From the NCBI GenBank assembly GCA_020850475.1, contig JADZEO010000051.1:1-38040 (forward strand): a stretch of 38,040 bases of DNA, in the 5' to 3' direction. The stretch comes from Bdellovibrionales bacterium. GTDB lineage: Bacteria > Bdellovibrionota > Bdellovibrionia > Bdellovibrionales > UBA1609. Under the pieces are notes generated by a model. It saw nothing but the letters and a program-made list of their open reading frames with translations, made no database searches and was not told where the DNA came from. The translations under genes were made by a program, and so were the position numbers. The stretch's first letter is position 1; each line of letters begins with the position of its first letter. Of this stretch, positions 7,370-16,832 are shown piece after piece.

Positions 7370-10255
7370 TTAGTTTCGACTTTCCGGTACCAGCCACAGC
7401 TGCACCACTTGGCTTTTGCGCTTGACTAAAACCTTGGCTTTTTCGCCAACCCGAAGGTGATCGAGCGCATTGGTGTAGTCATGAATGTTCTCAACCTTGT
7501 GACCACCCAACTCAACGACGATGTCGCCGGCTTGAATCCCGGCCTTTTCGGCGGGTCCACCCTTTTTTACTCCGTTGATGGGCAAACCTTTTCCAGAATC
7601 ATCAGCATAGTTAGGAATGGTGCCAATATAAATGCGCAATCGCCGAGTGCTGTCGCTCTTCTTAACCTCGACCTCAGAATAGCGCAGATCCTCGCGGCGT
7701 GACGCCAATGCGGTCGTGAGGTCGTGTACTAACGAAACGATGCGCGTACCGTCCTCATAGTCGATTTTATCGGCGACATCTCGCGGGGTATGGTAATCCT
7801 CGTGAGCACCGGTGAAAAAATTAACCGTGGGAACTCGCGCCAGATAAAAAGGCGTCGAATCCGTGGGCAAATAAGGATCCACCTGCAAGGCCAGCGGCAA
7901 ATTCTTGCTCACGCTCGCTTGCTCAACCAAACCCACCCAATCGGCACTCGAACCCAAACCCTGCACAATCAACTTGTTGTTGAGTCGCCCGATCATATCC
8001 ATGTTCACATAGGAGTGAACCGCCAACTTTTTGGTCTCGACCCAATCTTTGATAAACCGATTCGACCCCAAAGTGCCGAGCTCCTCACCCGACCACAAAA
8101 CAAAGATGACATCTCGCTCAAGTTTTTTGCCTGTGGACTTCAAGCGATGACTGAGTGCCGCGGCGATTTCCAAAACTCCCGCCACACCTGATGAGTTGTC
8201 ATCGGCTCCATAGTGAATTTGGTTGGCTTCATCGGGGCGCGCGAGCGAATTCATTTTGTGTCCCTGCCCGAGATGATCATAGTGCGCTCCCACCACAACT
8301 GCGGCGGAGGACTTGCCCGGCAGCACGGCCACCACGTTGCGGCCCTCGGCCTTCACGCGGTTGAGGGCAATTCGTCCGCTCAACTCCAATGAGCCGAGCG
8401 CGAGCGCCTTGAGTTCTTTGCCCGAATCGAGCAGTTTTTGATAAGCCGCTAACTTTTCTCCCGACTCCGCCAACAATTTCTCCGCCACCGCACCTGACAC
8501 CGAAATGACCGGCAAACTCATGGCCCCGGAAACTTCATTCGATTCAAAAGCCACCAAAGGAAATTTGGTCTTTGTCACCGGACCGTTGACCAAGATCAAA
8601 CCCTTGGCTCCCAAGTCGCGAGCTAACATCGCTTTATCCCTCAGCGTGGAATATCGCGAAAGGTGCTGACGCGTCTTAGGATCAGTATTTTCCGGCTGAA
8701 AGCGGAAAACGATAACCCACTTGCCTTTGACATCAAGGCCTTCATAGGAGTCATAGGCTTCGGCGCCGTCACTCTTGGGTGCGCGAATACCATATCCGGC
8801 AAATACCAACTCCCCACCCGTCAAATCCACCGAATCTGAAAAATTAAGCGGAATCCAATCTTGACTGAGCTTGAGCGTTTCCTCTTTGCCTTTGAGCTTC
8901 AAGACCAATTGATTTTCGCCACCCAACTCAACCCGCGAGGTAAACTCAAAGGGCTGGAAAAAGTCTGAAAGACCTTTGAGCGGAGCCAGACCTAACGAAC
9001 TAAAATTTCTCGCAATGTAATCAGCCGCAAGTCTCTCACCAGGTGAGCCGGTGAGCCGACCGCCCATTTCGGCCGAGGACAGCAACCGCACATGGGATTC
9101 AAAACTCGCCCGATCGATTTGGGCGTGGGCCAACGGCGGAACTCCACGCGCCTCACCAAGTCCCAGTGCCTTGCGGGCGGCGCGATCATCCCACCCAGCC
9201 ATAAAGATTTGCGCCTTGCCGTCACCCGACCGCGTTGCGGTCCAGGCCAAGGAACGACCATCCGGACTAAACACCGGCAAACTGTCAAAGGCCTCGTGGT
9301 TGGTCACCTGCACCAATTTACCCTGCCCATCCGCTCGCACGAGGTACAATTCAAAATTGTGTCCGCCACTGAGGTTGCTGGCAAAAATCAAATAGTCACC
9401 ACTCGGGTGAAAAAACGGCGCCCAAGAGATCGCGCCAAACTTGGTGAGTTGCCGTTCCCCCGTGCCATCCGTATTCATCACAAAGATCTCGGCACTTCTC
9501 GCATCGGGAGCAAATCGTCTCCAAGTCAACAGTTTGCCGTCAGCACTAAAGAAGGGGCCGCCATCGTAACCGCGCGAGGTGGTCAGTCGTTTGACCTCTT
9601 TGCCATTGGCGCGCATCAGGTACAAATCAATCATATACGAGGGATCGACCTTAAAAATCTTGGCCTCGTCGTCGCTGAGTTTTTCGGTGTACCCGGCGCG
9701 ATTGGAAGCAAAAACGATCCACTCGCCGTCGGGCGAATAAGAACCTTCGGCATCGTAACCCATTTCCTGAGTCAGGCGCCGGTGATTTTTGCCGGCAAAG
9801 TCAGTCACAAAAAGATCATAATTTTCATCGTAGTCCCAAGCGTAGCGCCGTTTATTGCCTTCGGCTCGAACTTTGAATTCCGCGGTTTGCTTGTCTCGCG
9901 CCTGACGATCGAGGTGAGTGGAAGCAAATAGCACCTTTTCATCGGTGGGATGAACCCAGGCGCAAGTGGTTTTGCCAAATCCGGGCGATACTCTCTGCGT
10001 GGTGCCCGTCTGCAAATTCATCAAGTAGATTTGGTAAAAGGGGTTCTGCGACTCGCGTTCACTTTGAAAAACGAGATATTGCCCATCTTGGCGAAAATAT
10101 CCCTCGCCACTACGAGCTCCCGCCAAAGTGAGCTGGCGAACATCCGCCATAAAACGGTCGTTGGCCGACTTATCGACATTATCGACCACCGCCCCCGCGC
10201 CGACGGCCCACCCCAAAACGAATCCAAGTGCAATTCGACGAAGTACCAAAAGCAT
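7370..10255 (-). CDS. Exported multi-domain peptidase: PD40 propeller, PA domain, M28 aminopeptidase, PDZ
   Basis: A 961-residue exported protein. After a signal peptide (~1-23) come TolB-like PD40 propeller repeats (~40-365) with recurring FSPDGR/W- or HPSGDYLIFAS-type motifs. A PA-like insert (~475-650) contains GELVFAGYGI and VKGKWVIV. Next is an M28 zinc aminopeptidase domain (~655-855). Its ligands and base are visible in order: His in GAHYDHLG, Asp in ADDNSSG, Glu-Glu in SGEELG, Asp in NMDMIG and His in EDYHTPRD. A C-terminal PDZ domain (~875-961) ends the protein. The M28 site is complete, so it should trim N-terminal residues from peptides in the periplasm or outside. The ATG at 10255 is preferred because GAGGAGA lies upstream and the signal peptide follows directly. 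The in-frame start 13 codons earlier lacks both. Confidence 0.9.
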   Translation of the reverse strand: MLLVLRRIALGFVLGWAVGAGAVVDNVDKSANDRFMADVRQLTLAGARSGEGYFRQDGQYLVFQSERESQNPFYQIYLMNLQTGTTQRVSPGFGKTTCAWVHPTDEKVLFASTHLDRQARDKQTAEFKVRAEGNKRRYAWDYDENYDLFVTDFAGKNHRRLTQEMGYDAEGSYSPDGEWIVFASNRAGYTEKLSDDEAKIFKVDPSYMIDLYLMRANGKEVKRLTTSRGYDGGPFFSADGKLLTWRRFAPDARSAEIFVMNTDGTGERQLTKFGAISWAPFFHPSGDYLIFASNLSGGHNFELYLVRADGQGKLVQVTNHEAFDSLPVFSPDGRSLAWTATRSGDGKAQIFMAGWDDRAARKALGLGEARGVPPLAHAQIDRASFESHVRLLSSAEMGGRLTGSPGERLAADYIARNFSSLGLAPLKGLSDFFQPFEFTSRVELGGENQLVLKLKGKEETLKLSQDWIPLNFSDSVDLTGGELVFAGYGIRAPKSDGAEAYDSYEGLDVKGKWVIVFRFQPENTDPKTRQHLSRYSTLRDKAMLARDLGAKGLILVNGPVTKTKFPLVAFESNEVSGAMSLPVISVSGAVAEKLLAESGEKLAAYQKLLDSGKELKALALGSLELSGRIALNRVKAEGRNVVAVLPGKSSAAVVVGAHYDHLGQGHKMNSLARPDEANQIHYGADDNSSGVAGVLEIAAALSHRLKSTGKKLERDVIFVLWSGEELGTLGSNRFIKDWVETKKLAVHSYVNMDMIGRLNNKLIVQGLGSSADWVGLVEQASVSKNLPLALQVDPYLPTDSTPFYLARVPTVNFFTGAHEDYHTPRDVADKIDYEDGTRIVSLVHDLTTALASRREDLRYSEVEVKKSDSTRRLRIYIGTIPNYADDSGKGLPINGVKKGGPAEKAGIQAGDIVVELGGHKVENIHDYTNALDHLRVGEKAKVLVKRKSQVVQLWLVPESRN

Positions 10256-10447
10256 GAGACATCTCCTCAACTTAGCATCAATTTGAAACGCCAAACTACA
10301 GAAGCTCGCGCCATCTGTCTATGCCAGAAAGGCCTCACTAACGCAGCATCTCCTGTAACCGCAAGACCTGGGTCCAAACATTGGACAGAAACCGCTTTCG
10401 CCGGTAACTCTACCGACCATATTTTATGAATGGGGAGTGAAAGCCAA

Positions 10448-10879
10448 ATGATCATCGAAGGACACTTGGGTCAGCTCATGGTGATTGTCGACAAGGGCAT
10501 GAAGCTGGTCGAAACTTTGACCGAAGTTGCGCGTACCCGCCAAATCAAGGGTGGCCGGATTTCTGGCGTCGGAGCTCTTGAACAGGTCCAATTGGGATAC
10601 TACGAACTGCACGACAAAACCTACATCCGCAAAACCTTTGATCAAGGAGACTACGAACTGATCTCTCTTAACGGCAATATTACGCTCAAAGGGGGCGAGC
10701 CCTATGTGCATGTGCACACCACCATCGGCGACCGCAACTTTCAGGTCTTTGGTGGCCACCTTTTTGAGGCTGTCGTCGCCGTCACCGCCGAAGTGCATAT
10801 TCTCCCCTTGGGCGTCTTTCCGGAACGGCAGCCGGTTAAGGAAATTGGTCTCGATTTGATTTGTTCCGTTCGCCCATGA
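10448..10879 (+). CDS. PPC/DUF296-domain protein
   Basis: A 143-residue protein made almost entirely of one PPC (DUF296) domain. It has an N-terminal LVETLTEVARTRQIKGGRISGVGAL-type helix and strand, then YELISLNGNI, then the metal-binding HVHTTIG and GGHLFEA histidines, then EVHIL. In plants the domain occurs in AT-hook proteins. Stand-alone bacterial members form trimers of unknown biochemical role and are often called DNA-binding by analogy only. The ATG at 10448 is chosen over 10430 because GGGGAG lies eight bases before it. The last four bases overlap the next start (ATGA), so the two are translationally coupled. Confidence 0.85.
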   Translation: MIIEGHLGQLMVIVDKGMKLVETLTEVARTRQIKGGRISGVGALEQVQLGYYELHDKTYIRKTFDQGDYELISLNGNITLKGGEPYVHVHTTIGDRNFQVFGGHLFEAVVAVTAEVHILPLGVFPERQPVKEIGLDLICSVRP

Positions 10880-11886
10880 CAGACTTCAAGCCGACGGCTT
10901 TTCGCTGTTTTCGAGTTTACCATGACGCCGGCGGGATTCGCGGTCGCCTGGAGACCTCTCGCCTTGAGGACCTTCAGCCCGGTTCGGTGGTCATCAAAGC
11001 TCATTACTCCAGCATCAATTACAAAGATGCTTTGGGCGCGACCGGCACCGGTAAAATATTGCGCCGATTTCCCTTGATCGCTGGCATCGACGTGGCGGGC
11101 GAAGTCCTGACTTCACAAGACTCGCGCTTTCATCCGGGGCAACTGGTGCTCATCACTGGCTGTGGCCTGGGCGAAGACCACGACGGAGGCTATTCCGAAA
11201 TTGTCCGCGCTCCCGCCGACTGGGTCGTACCCCTTCCTCAGGGTTTGACCCCAGCCGAAGCCATGAGCCTGGGGACCGCCGGTTTTACCGCCGCCCTTTG
11301 TCTGCATCGTTTGGAACAAAACGGGCAACGACCCGATCAAGGACCCTTGGTCATTACCGGGGCCTCGGGCGGAGTGGGAATTCTGGCGACCCAAATTCTC
11401 AGCCAATGTGGATATCAGGTCGTCGCTGTGAGTGGAAAGCCCTCGGCCCACGAGTATTTGCGCGAACTGGGAGCTCAGCAGGTCTGCGAGCCCCAAGCTC
11501 TGGCCCTGGGCAAGCGCCCTCTCGAGGCCGCCCGCTGGGCAGGCGCAATCGACAACATCGGTGGTGAAGTGCTGGCCGGCCTCCTTCGTCACATCGACTT
11601 ATGGGGGAACATCGCCAGCGTGGGAATGGCCAGTCATCATCAACTCGACACCACGGTGTTTCCCTTTATCCTTCGCGGGGTCAGTCTTTTGGGCATTAGC
11701 TCAACTAACTGCCCCATGCCTTTGCGCCAACAACTCTGGCAGCGATTGGCCACCGCTTGGAAACCTCACGCTCTGGCCCGTTCGGTGAGCCGCACTCTGA
11801 GCCTCAATGAACTCGAGACGGGGTTTGCCTTATTGCTCAGTCGGCAAAATCAAGGCCGCATTTTGGTGGATTGCCAAAAATCTTGA
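10876..11886 (+). CDS. YhdH/AcuI-family NADPH-dependent quinone/acrylyl-CoA reductase
   Basis: A 336-residue zinc-free medium-chain reductase. The N-terminal half has the family's SSINYKDALGATG motif and a PLIAGIDVAGEV strand. The nucleotide-binding motif GASGGVG is at ~155-161, and GYSEIVRAP and the LGTAGFTAAL stretch are characteristic of YhdH/YhfP/AcuI. AcuI reduces acrylyl-CoA to propionyl-CoA with NADPH, but many relatives have unproved substrates. The ATG at 10876 shares ATGA with the stop of the PPC gene, so the two are made together. Family confident, substrate open. Confidence 0.88.
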   Translation: MTDFKPTAFRCFRVYHDAGGIRGRLETSRLEDLQPGSVVIKAHYSSINYKDALGATGTGKILRRFPLIAGIDVAGEVLTSQDSRFHPGQLVLITGCGLGEDHDGGYSEIVRAPADWVVPLPQGLTPAEAMSLGTAGFTAALCLHRLEQNGQRPDQGPLVITGASGGVGILATQILSQCGYQVVAVSGKPSAHEYLRELGAQQVCEPQALALGKRPLEAARWAGAIDNIGGEVLAGLLRHIDLWGNIASVGMASHHQLDTTVFPFILRGVSLLGISSTNCPMPLRQQLWQRLATAWKPHALARSVSRTLSLNELETGFALLLSRQNQGRILVDCQKS

Positions 11887-11955
11887 CCTTTGTGGCGATT
11901 GACGTCACAAGAGTTGTCACGAAAACAACCCATTTTTACCAAGGAGTTGGGGCCC

Positions 11956-12930
11956 ATGAGTGGACCAGTTACCCAGTTCATTAACACTCACTATCGACAC
12001 TTTAATGCTAAGACCTTGCGGTGGGCGTCGGAGGCTTATGTTGAGCACATCAACAACGGCGGCCAAATGCTGGTCGCCTTGGCCGGAGCCATGAGTACCG
12101 CCGAACTCGGTAAATCACTGGCTGAGATGATCCGCCAGGGGAAGGTTCACGCCATTTCCTGCACCGGTGCCAACCTCGAAGAGGATGTTTTTAATCTTGT
12201 CGCTCATGATCACTATCGACAAATTAAGGATTTCCGCAGCCTCACCAAAGAAGACGAGCACCAACTGTATCTAGAAGGATACAATCGCGTGACTGACACT
12301 TGCATTCCGGAAGACAAGGCTTTTAAAGTCATTCACAAGCATTTCATCAAGATCGTTAAAGATGCGGAAGCTAAGGACGAGCGCTTGTTCCCGCATCAAT
12401 TGTTTTATCGTTTGTTTGAATCAAAAACTTTGGACAAATCTTTTCAGGTGGATCCTAAGGATTCTTGGCTCTATGCCGCCTGGAAGAAAAACTTGCCGAT
12501 TTATGTTCCCGGTTGGGAAGACTCGACCATGGGCAATCATATTGCGGCATCTTGCTTGGATGGAACCTTCAAAAGTCCCCGCGTGATTCGCAGTGGACTT
12601 GAGTACATGATGGCGCTGTCCGAGTGGTACCAGAGTGCGACGAAGCAAGCGAGCATCGGCTTTTATCAAATCGGCGGCGGAATCGCTGGTGACTTCCCGA
12701 TTTGCGTCGTGCCAATGTTAGAAAAAGATCTGGAGCTCCAAGACGTGCGTAAGTGGGGATACTTTTGCCAGATCAGTGATTCAACGACGAGCTATGGATC
12801 GTACTCAGGAGCTTTCCCCAACGAAAAAATCACTTGGGGCAAACTGACCAAAGAAACTCCCAGCTTCATCATCGAGTCGGATGCGACCATCGTCGCTCCG
12901 CTGATGTTTGCTTATATTTTGGGCTGGTAA
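11956..12930 (+). CDS. Deoxyhypusine-synthase homologue (possible polyamine synthase)
   Basis: A 324-residue member of the deoxyhypusine synthase family, which uses NAD+ to transfer the aminobutyl part of spermidine. Conserved blocks are visible: the GAMSTAELG and SCTGANLEED NAD-binding motifs, VPGWEDSTMGNH, QIGGGI, and the catalytic-lysine block NEKITWGK, with Lys296. In eukaryotes the target is eIF5A, which bacteria lack. A cyanobacterial homologue, SpeY, makes homospermidine, so polyamine synthesis is the best inference. Strong AAGGAG lies nine bases before the ATG. The next gene is a small XRE regulator, and no other polyamine genes are close by. Confidence 0.85.
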   Translation: MSGPVTQFINTHYRHFNAKTLRWASEAYVEHINNGGQMLVALAGAMSTAELGKSLAEMIRQGKVHAISCTGANLEEDVFNLVAHDHYRQIKDFRSLTKEDEHQLYLEGYNRVTDTCIPEDKAFKVIHKHFIKIVKDAEAKDERLFPHQLFYRLFESKTLDKSFQVDPKDSWLYAAWKKNLPIYVPGWEDSTMGNHIAASCLDGTFKSPRVIRSGLEYMMALSEWYQSATKQASIGFYQIGGGIAGDFPICVVPMLEKDLELQDVRKWGYFCQISDSTTSYGSYSGAFPNEKITWGKLTKETPSFIIESDATIVAPLMFAYILGW

Positions 12931-12947
12931 AAAAATAATTAATGCGA

Positions 12948-12970
12948 GCGGCGGCGCAGATGCCCGCCGC
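12948..12970. terminator. GC-rich hairpin after the deoxyhypusine-synthase homologue
   Basis: GCGGCGG (12948-12954) pairs with CCGCCGC (12964-12970). An A-tract lies before it and only CTTT after it. It may act as a weak terminator of the upstream gene. Confidence 0.45.
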
Positions 12971-13151
12971 CTTTGGGTGGTGCAATTTATCACCACACCT
13001 CTCTCGGCCGAGAGTTCGTTGATGAATTGTTTCACCGAGTTTGGCGGTCAAAAAATTCAATCACGAGCGGCAGTGCATATCAGTTTACACACTCATGAAG
13101 CTTCGTTAGAACTTTCTTATCTGGGGGATTTTTCTCTAGAGGGGGGAACTA

Positions 13152-13451
13152 ATGATGTCAGCTACATCTGGACCGTTTCACGAGCGGTTACGATCGCTCC
13201 GTAAATCCAGGGGACTGACCATGCGCGAGATGGCTCGCCGTGTGGGAGTGCCCGAGACCACTTATCGAGAGTGGGAAGTAGGACGCGCGATTCAAGGCGA
13301 ACCTTATGTCAGGATGTCCGAGGCTCTGGGCGTAAGCCTCAGTGAGCTCTTGACTGGGGAGCGTCCGGATCGAGCAAAGCTTTTAGCCGAAATTGAGTTG
13401 ATGGAAGAGGGGCTCAAGCAACTCAAGAATAAGCTCAACGCTCTGATTTGA
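13152..13451 (+). CDS. Small XRE-family helix-turn-helix regulator
   Basis: A 99-residue cytoplasmic DNA-binding protein. An HTH_3 domain fills residues ~8-65: RLRSLRKSRGLTMREMARRVGV then PETTYREWEVGRAI, the usual two helices with the recognition helix at TYREWE. A charged C-terminal helix (residues ~72-98, ELMEEGLKQLKNKL) has coiled-coil spacing and probably dimerises it. The start is clear, with GGGGGG six bases before the ATG. Its target is unknown, and the divergence-free position between two plus-strand genes gives no strong hint. Confidence 0.88.
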   Translation: MMSATSGPFHERLRSLRKSRGLTMREMARRVGVPETTYREWEVGRAIQGEPYVRMSEALGVSLSELLTGERPDRAKLLAEIELMEEGLKQLKNKLNALI

Positions 13452-13558
13452 TACGAAACATCCCCCTGGGATAAAGATTGGTTTCCAGGGAGGTGCTTCT
13501 GCCAACGTTGGCGCGAGCAAAATCTCACAAGTTTTGTGCAAATTCGAGGGGGAGTGCA

Positions 13559-14422
13559 ATGCGGCATTGGGGTCTTTTAATTTTTGCATTGGGATTGAGT
13601 TTTAGGGTGTGGGCTTTTGACAACGAGCAAATCTACACCGGCGACCAACTCCAGCCCGTGTCATTGGCGCAGGCACTCAGCCAGGTGTCGCCTGGGACGG
13701 TCGTGATCGTGAGCGAACAACACGATCACCTCCCTCACCACCGGCATCAGGTGGCGGTGTTAAAGGAACTGCGAATGACCGTGCCCGTGGTCAGCGTCGG
13801 CATGGAGTTTTTTGAATACACGAAACAGCCCGTTATCGATGAATTCATGGCGGGCAAATTGTCTGAGTCTGATTTTCTCACTCAAGTGGGTTGGGGCGGC
13901 AACAACTGGCCAAACTACCGCGAGCAGGTGCTGGAACCTTTGCTGAGTGGCGGAACCACGATTGCGCTGAATTCGCCGCGTGCGTTGACGAGCAAAGTGG
14001 CCAAAAGTGGAGTCGAAAGCTTGAGCCAAGAAGAGGCGTCACAATTGCCGCCGAATTGGAGCTTGGGCAATGACCTCTATTTTGAGCGCTTCAAGGCCGT
14101 CATGGGTGGGGGGCATATCCCCGAACAAGCGATCCTGCGCTACTTCACGGCCCAGAGCATTTGGGACGAAACCATGTCCTGGCGGGCCGTGGAATTCCTG
14201 CGGAAAAATCCCTCCCATGTCCTGGTGATCATCGTTGGTGATTTTCATGCCCAATATGGTGGTGGATTACCCGACAAGCTTCGACAAAGAGGATTAAACA
14301 AGATCGTGACCATTTCCCAGGTGAACCTGACTGATCTCACTCCAGAGGAGCAAGCCGCCGAGATGGAACCCCATCCGAGTTATGGTCCTCGTGCGGATTT
14401 TATTTGGGTTGGCGACCGTTAA
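13559..14422 (+). CDS. ChaN/DUF399-like exported protein
   Basis: A 287-residue protein with a signal peptide (residues 1-19, cleavage after VWA). It lacks the lipobox Cys of classical ChaN lipoproteins. The ChaN/haem-binding uptake domain is recognised by VVIVSEQHDHLPHHRHQ, GMEFFEY, QPVIDEFMAG and the C-terminal VIIVGDFHAQYGGGLPDKL. The DFH-type motif and the EQH histidines are the family's conserved core. ChaN of Campylobacter binds haem cofacially, but most relatives are uncharacterised. The start at 13559 is chosen because GGGGGAG lies six to seven bases upstream and a signal peptide follows. Confidence 0.84.
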   Translation: MRHWGLLIFALGLSFRVWAFDNEQIYTGDQLQPVSLAQALSQVSPGTVVIVSEQHDHLPHHRHQVAVLKELRMTVPVVSVGMEFFEYTKQPVIDEFMAGKLSESDFLTQVGWGGNNWPNYREQVLEPLLSGGTTIALNSPRALTSKVAKSGVESLSQEEASQLPPNWSLGNDLYFERFKAVMGGGHIPEQAILRYFTAQSIWDETMSWRAVEFLRKNPSHVLVIIVGDFHAQYGGGLPDKLRQRGLNKIVTISQVNLTDLTPEEQAAEMEPHPSYGPRADFIWVGDR

Positions 14423-14580
14423 AATTTCCTTTATGGTCCTATAGTTGCAAATTTGAGGCAGGAACTATCGATCTCTCGATTGCACGAGCTTTGAGTCCTT
14501 TTCAGTGACAAAACTCGGCACTCAAGAGTTCAGGGCGCCCACTTAGCGCCTCTTGCTGCCTTAGGAGTGTTTCGGTCACT

Positions 14581-16767
14581 ATGGAATTGCCCTTCTCTCA
14601 AGCCTACCGGCAAATTCGTTGGAAACAGTATCGCGTGCTGCTCGCCTGTGTGGCGTTTGGTGTGAGCTGGGTCCTTCTTACCGAGCATTTCATGACGCCG
14701 GAGTCGGTAGGATCTGGCGCCTATGAGTGGCTTCTGCGCAACAATCATTGGGTCTTGATCGGGTTGACCTCAGTCTTAGCTTACGTTTTTGTGCGACATC
14801 AGCGCAAGCAACACAGCCGGATTGAGCACCTCCTCGCCCATGATGCCAAGCGCTTTCATGCCTTGATTCAAAACGTGCCGAGCCTGGTGTTTGTCACTGA
14901 CCTTCGCGCCAATATTAGCTACATCAATCGGGTCAACATCCCACTGCCGATTGAAGAAGTGATCGGGCGCAATGTTTTTGATTTTGCCCACAAGAACGAT
15001 CAAGAAACCATTCGCAATGCGATCCGCAAAGCCATCGAAACCGGTGGGCCCGTCAACTACGAGGCCGGCAACCCCGAAGGAGCTCCCTCGGCTTGGTACA
15101 ATGTGCAGATCCAACCACTCATGTCCGGCGGTAAGGTGCAAAGTCTGGCGTTTTTTTGCACCGATATCACTGGCCGCAAACACATCGAAGATGCTCTTCG
15201 TGAGAGTGAAGCGCGCTACCGTGACGTCGCCTCGAACATTCCGAACATGATGGTGTACCAGTTTGTTTTGACTGCCGAGGGTCGCTATCAAATGCCCTTT
15301 GTGAGCTCGCGGGTGCAGGATCTTTTTGAGGTTTCTCCCGAGCAGGCGCAGGCCAATGTTGAGGTCTTGTTAAAAATGGTCCACGAAGAAGACAACGACC
15401 TCTTCTTTAAGAGCATCGCTCTCTCCGCTCGCAATTTATCCATTTGGAGTCACGAATTCCGAACGGTTTTAAAGAGTGGTAAGATTCGGTGGATTCGCGG
15501 CACCTCCACACCTCGACTCATGCAAAATGGCGACATCTTGTGGAACGGTATTCTGGTCGACATCACTCAAGAGCGGGAAGACAAACTCCAACGCAAACAA
15601 CTCGAGCGCCAGTTGCAACAGGCGCAAAAACTCGAGGCGCTTGGCACCTTGGCCAGCGGTGTCGCCCACGACTTTAATAATTACTTGCAGATGATTACGA
15701 TGTCCGTTGAGCTGGCCCAACAGCACATGTACAACGCCGAAGTGGCCCAGAGCTATCTGGAGCGAGCCTTGGCGACGGCGTCGGGCGGTCGCCACCTCAT
15801 TCGTCAAATTTTGACCTTTGCCCGTAATGAAGAAGTGGAGTCAAAGCCCATCGATTTGAGTGCGTCGATGAACGACTTTCTTCAGATGATTCGGGCAACG
15901 GCTCCGACGACAACTCAGTTCAATTACGAAATCGAACCCAAGCTCTTTGTTCGCGGCAACATGACGCAAATTCATCAGGTCCTAATTAACCTTTGCACCA
16001 ATGCCTTTTATGCTCTTAAAGACCGTCCGGGCGGTCGAATTCAAGTTCGATTGGCAAAGGCTTTTGTTTGCGAATGCTCAAAACCGAGTCCCATTCCGGC
16101 CGGAGAGTATGCTGAACTCATTGTTCAAGACGATGGCAAGGGTATGACACCCGAACAAGTGGACCGCGTCTTTGAGCCCTTCTACACCACGAAACCGGTT
16201 GGCCAGGGCACGGGCTTGGGATTGTCGGTGGTTCACGGAATTGTTCGTTCCCACCAAGGACATATTGAGGTCAAGAGTTCGGTTGACGAGGGCACTAGTT
16301 TCCGTGTTTTGTTTCCGATCAGCGAAGTGCGAGAGCGGACTCATGATCAAGTGGTTGCCAACCCCAATCACGGACGCGGGCAAAAGGTCTTGGTGGTCGA
16401 AGACGAGACGGAACTTCTGGAGCTGGAATCGTCGATGCTCGAGGGCCTCGGCTTTGAAGTTTTCAGAGCGCCGGATGGAACTCAAGCTCTGCAGCTTTTT
16501 AGTGAGCTGGGCTTCCAGCTTGATCTCGTCATTAGCGATAATTCTTTGCCGGGCATTACTGGACTCGAACTCTTCCGCGAAATGCGCAAAGTGAACCAAT
16601 CGATTCCCTTGATTTTGGCCTCGGGCCTAGATGAACGAAAGGTGCGTGAGCAAGAGAGTCAAGTTGACGTGACCGTCGATCGATTTCTGGCCAAGCCCTT
16701 TACGAGTCAGGAATTAGGTGATGTCTTACATTCGGTTTTACCTTCCCGACCGAACCACCCTCGTTAA
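14581..16767 (+). CDS. Hybrid PAS-sensor histidine kinase with C-terminal receiver
   Basis: A 728-residue membrane sensor. Two membrane spans (~residues 20-38 and 56-75) bracket a short periplasmic loop. Two PAS domains follow (~90-210 and ~215-330), each ending in a PAC-like D-I-T motif. The HisKA phospho-acceptor is His363 in GVAHDFNN. The ATPase domain (~460-580) has the N-box NLCTNAFYAL, the G1 box DDGKGM and the G2 motif GQGTGLGLSVV. The receiver (~600-725) has Asp653 in ISDNSLPG. The GVAHDFNN form is typical of large hybrid kinases with internal phosphorelay. No partner output regulator is adjacent, and the signal is unknown. A possible AGGAG lies rather far upstream (about 12 bases). 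Confidence 0.92.
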   Translation: MELPFSQAYRQIRWKQYRVLLACVAFGVSWVLLTEHFMTPESVGSGAYEWLLRNNHWVLIGLTSVLAYVFVRHQRKQHSRIEHLLAHDAKRFHALIQNVPSLVFVTDLRANISYINRVNIPLPIEEVIGRNVFDFAHKNDQETIRNAIRKAIETGGPVNYEAGNPEGAPSAWYNVQIQPLMSGGKVQSLAFFCTDITGRKHIEDALRESEARYRDVASNIPNMMVYQFVLTAEGRYQMPFVSSRVQDLFEVSPEQAQANVEVLLKMVHEEDNDLFFKSIALSARNLSIWSHEFRTVLKSGKIRWIRGTSTPRLMQNGDILWNGILVDITQEREDKLQRKQLERQLQQAQKLEALGTLASGVAHDFNNYLQMITMSVELAQQHMYNAEVAQSYLERALATASGGRHLIRQILTFARNEEVESKPIDLSASMNDFLQMIRATAPTTTQFNYEIEPKLFVRGNMTQIHQVLINLCTNAFYALKDRPGGRIQVRLAKAFVCECSKPSPIPAGEYAELIVQDDGKGMTPEQVDRVFEPFYTTKPVGQGTGLGLSVVHGIVRSHQGHIEVKSSVDEGTSFRVLFPISEVRERTHDQVVANPNHGRGQKVLVVEDETELLELESSMLEGLGFEVFRAPDGTQALQLFSELGFQLDLVISDNSLPGITGLELFREMRKVNQSIPLILASGLDERKVREQESQVDVTVDRFLAKPFTSQELGDVLHSVLPSRPNHPR

Positions 16768-16832
16768 GATCAGATTAATAGTGCACCAGCTCTCTGCGAA
16801 AGTGCATCTCGCCCTTCACCGGCGATTCCATT

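Noticed and set aside
9092-9931. 279-codon plus-strand frame inside the M28 peptidase gene
   Set aside because: Antisense to the PD40 region; no family pattern, and GC-biased third positions belong to the minus-strand gene.
12908-13204. Frame after the deoxyhypusine-synthase homologue
   Set aside because: It runs through the hairpin and the XRE start with unlikely composition.
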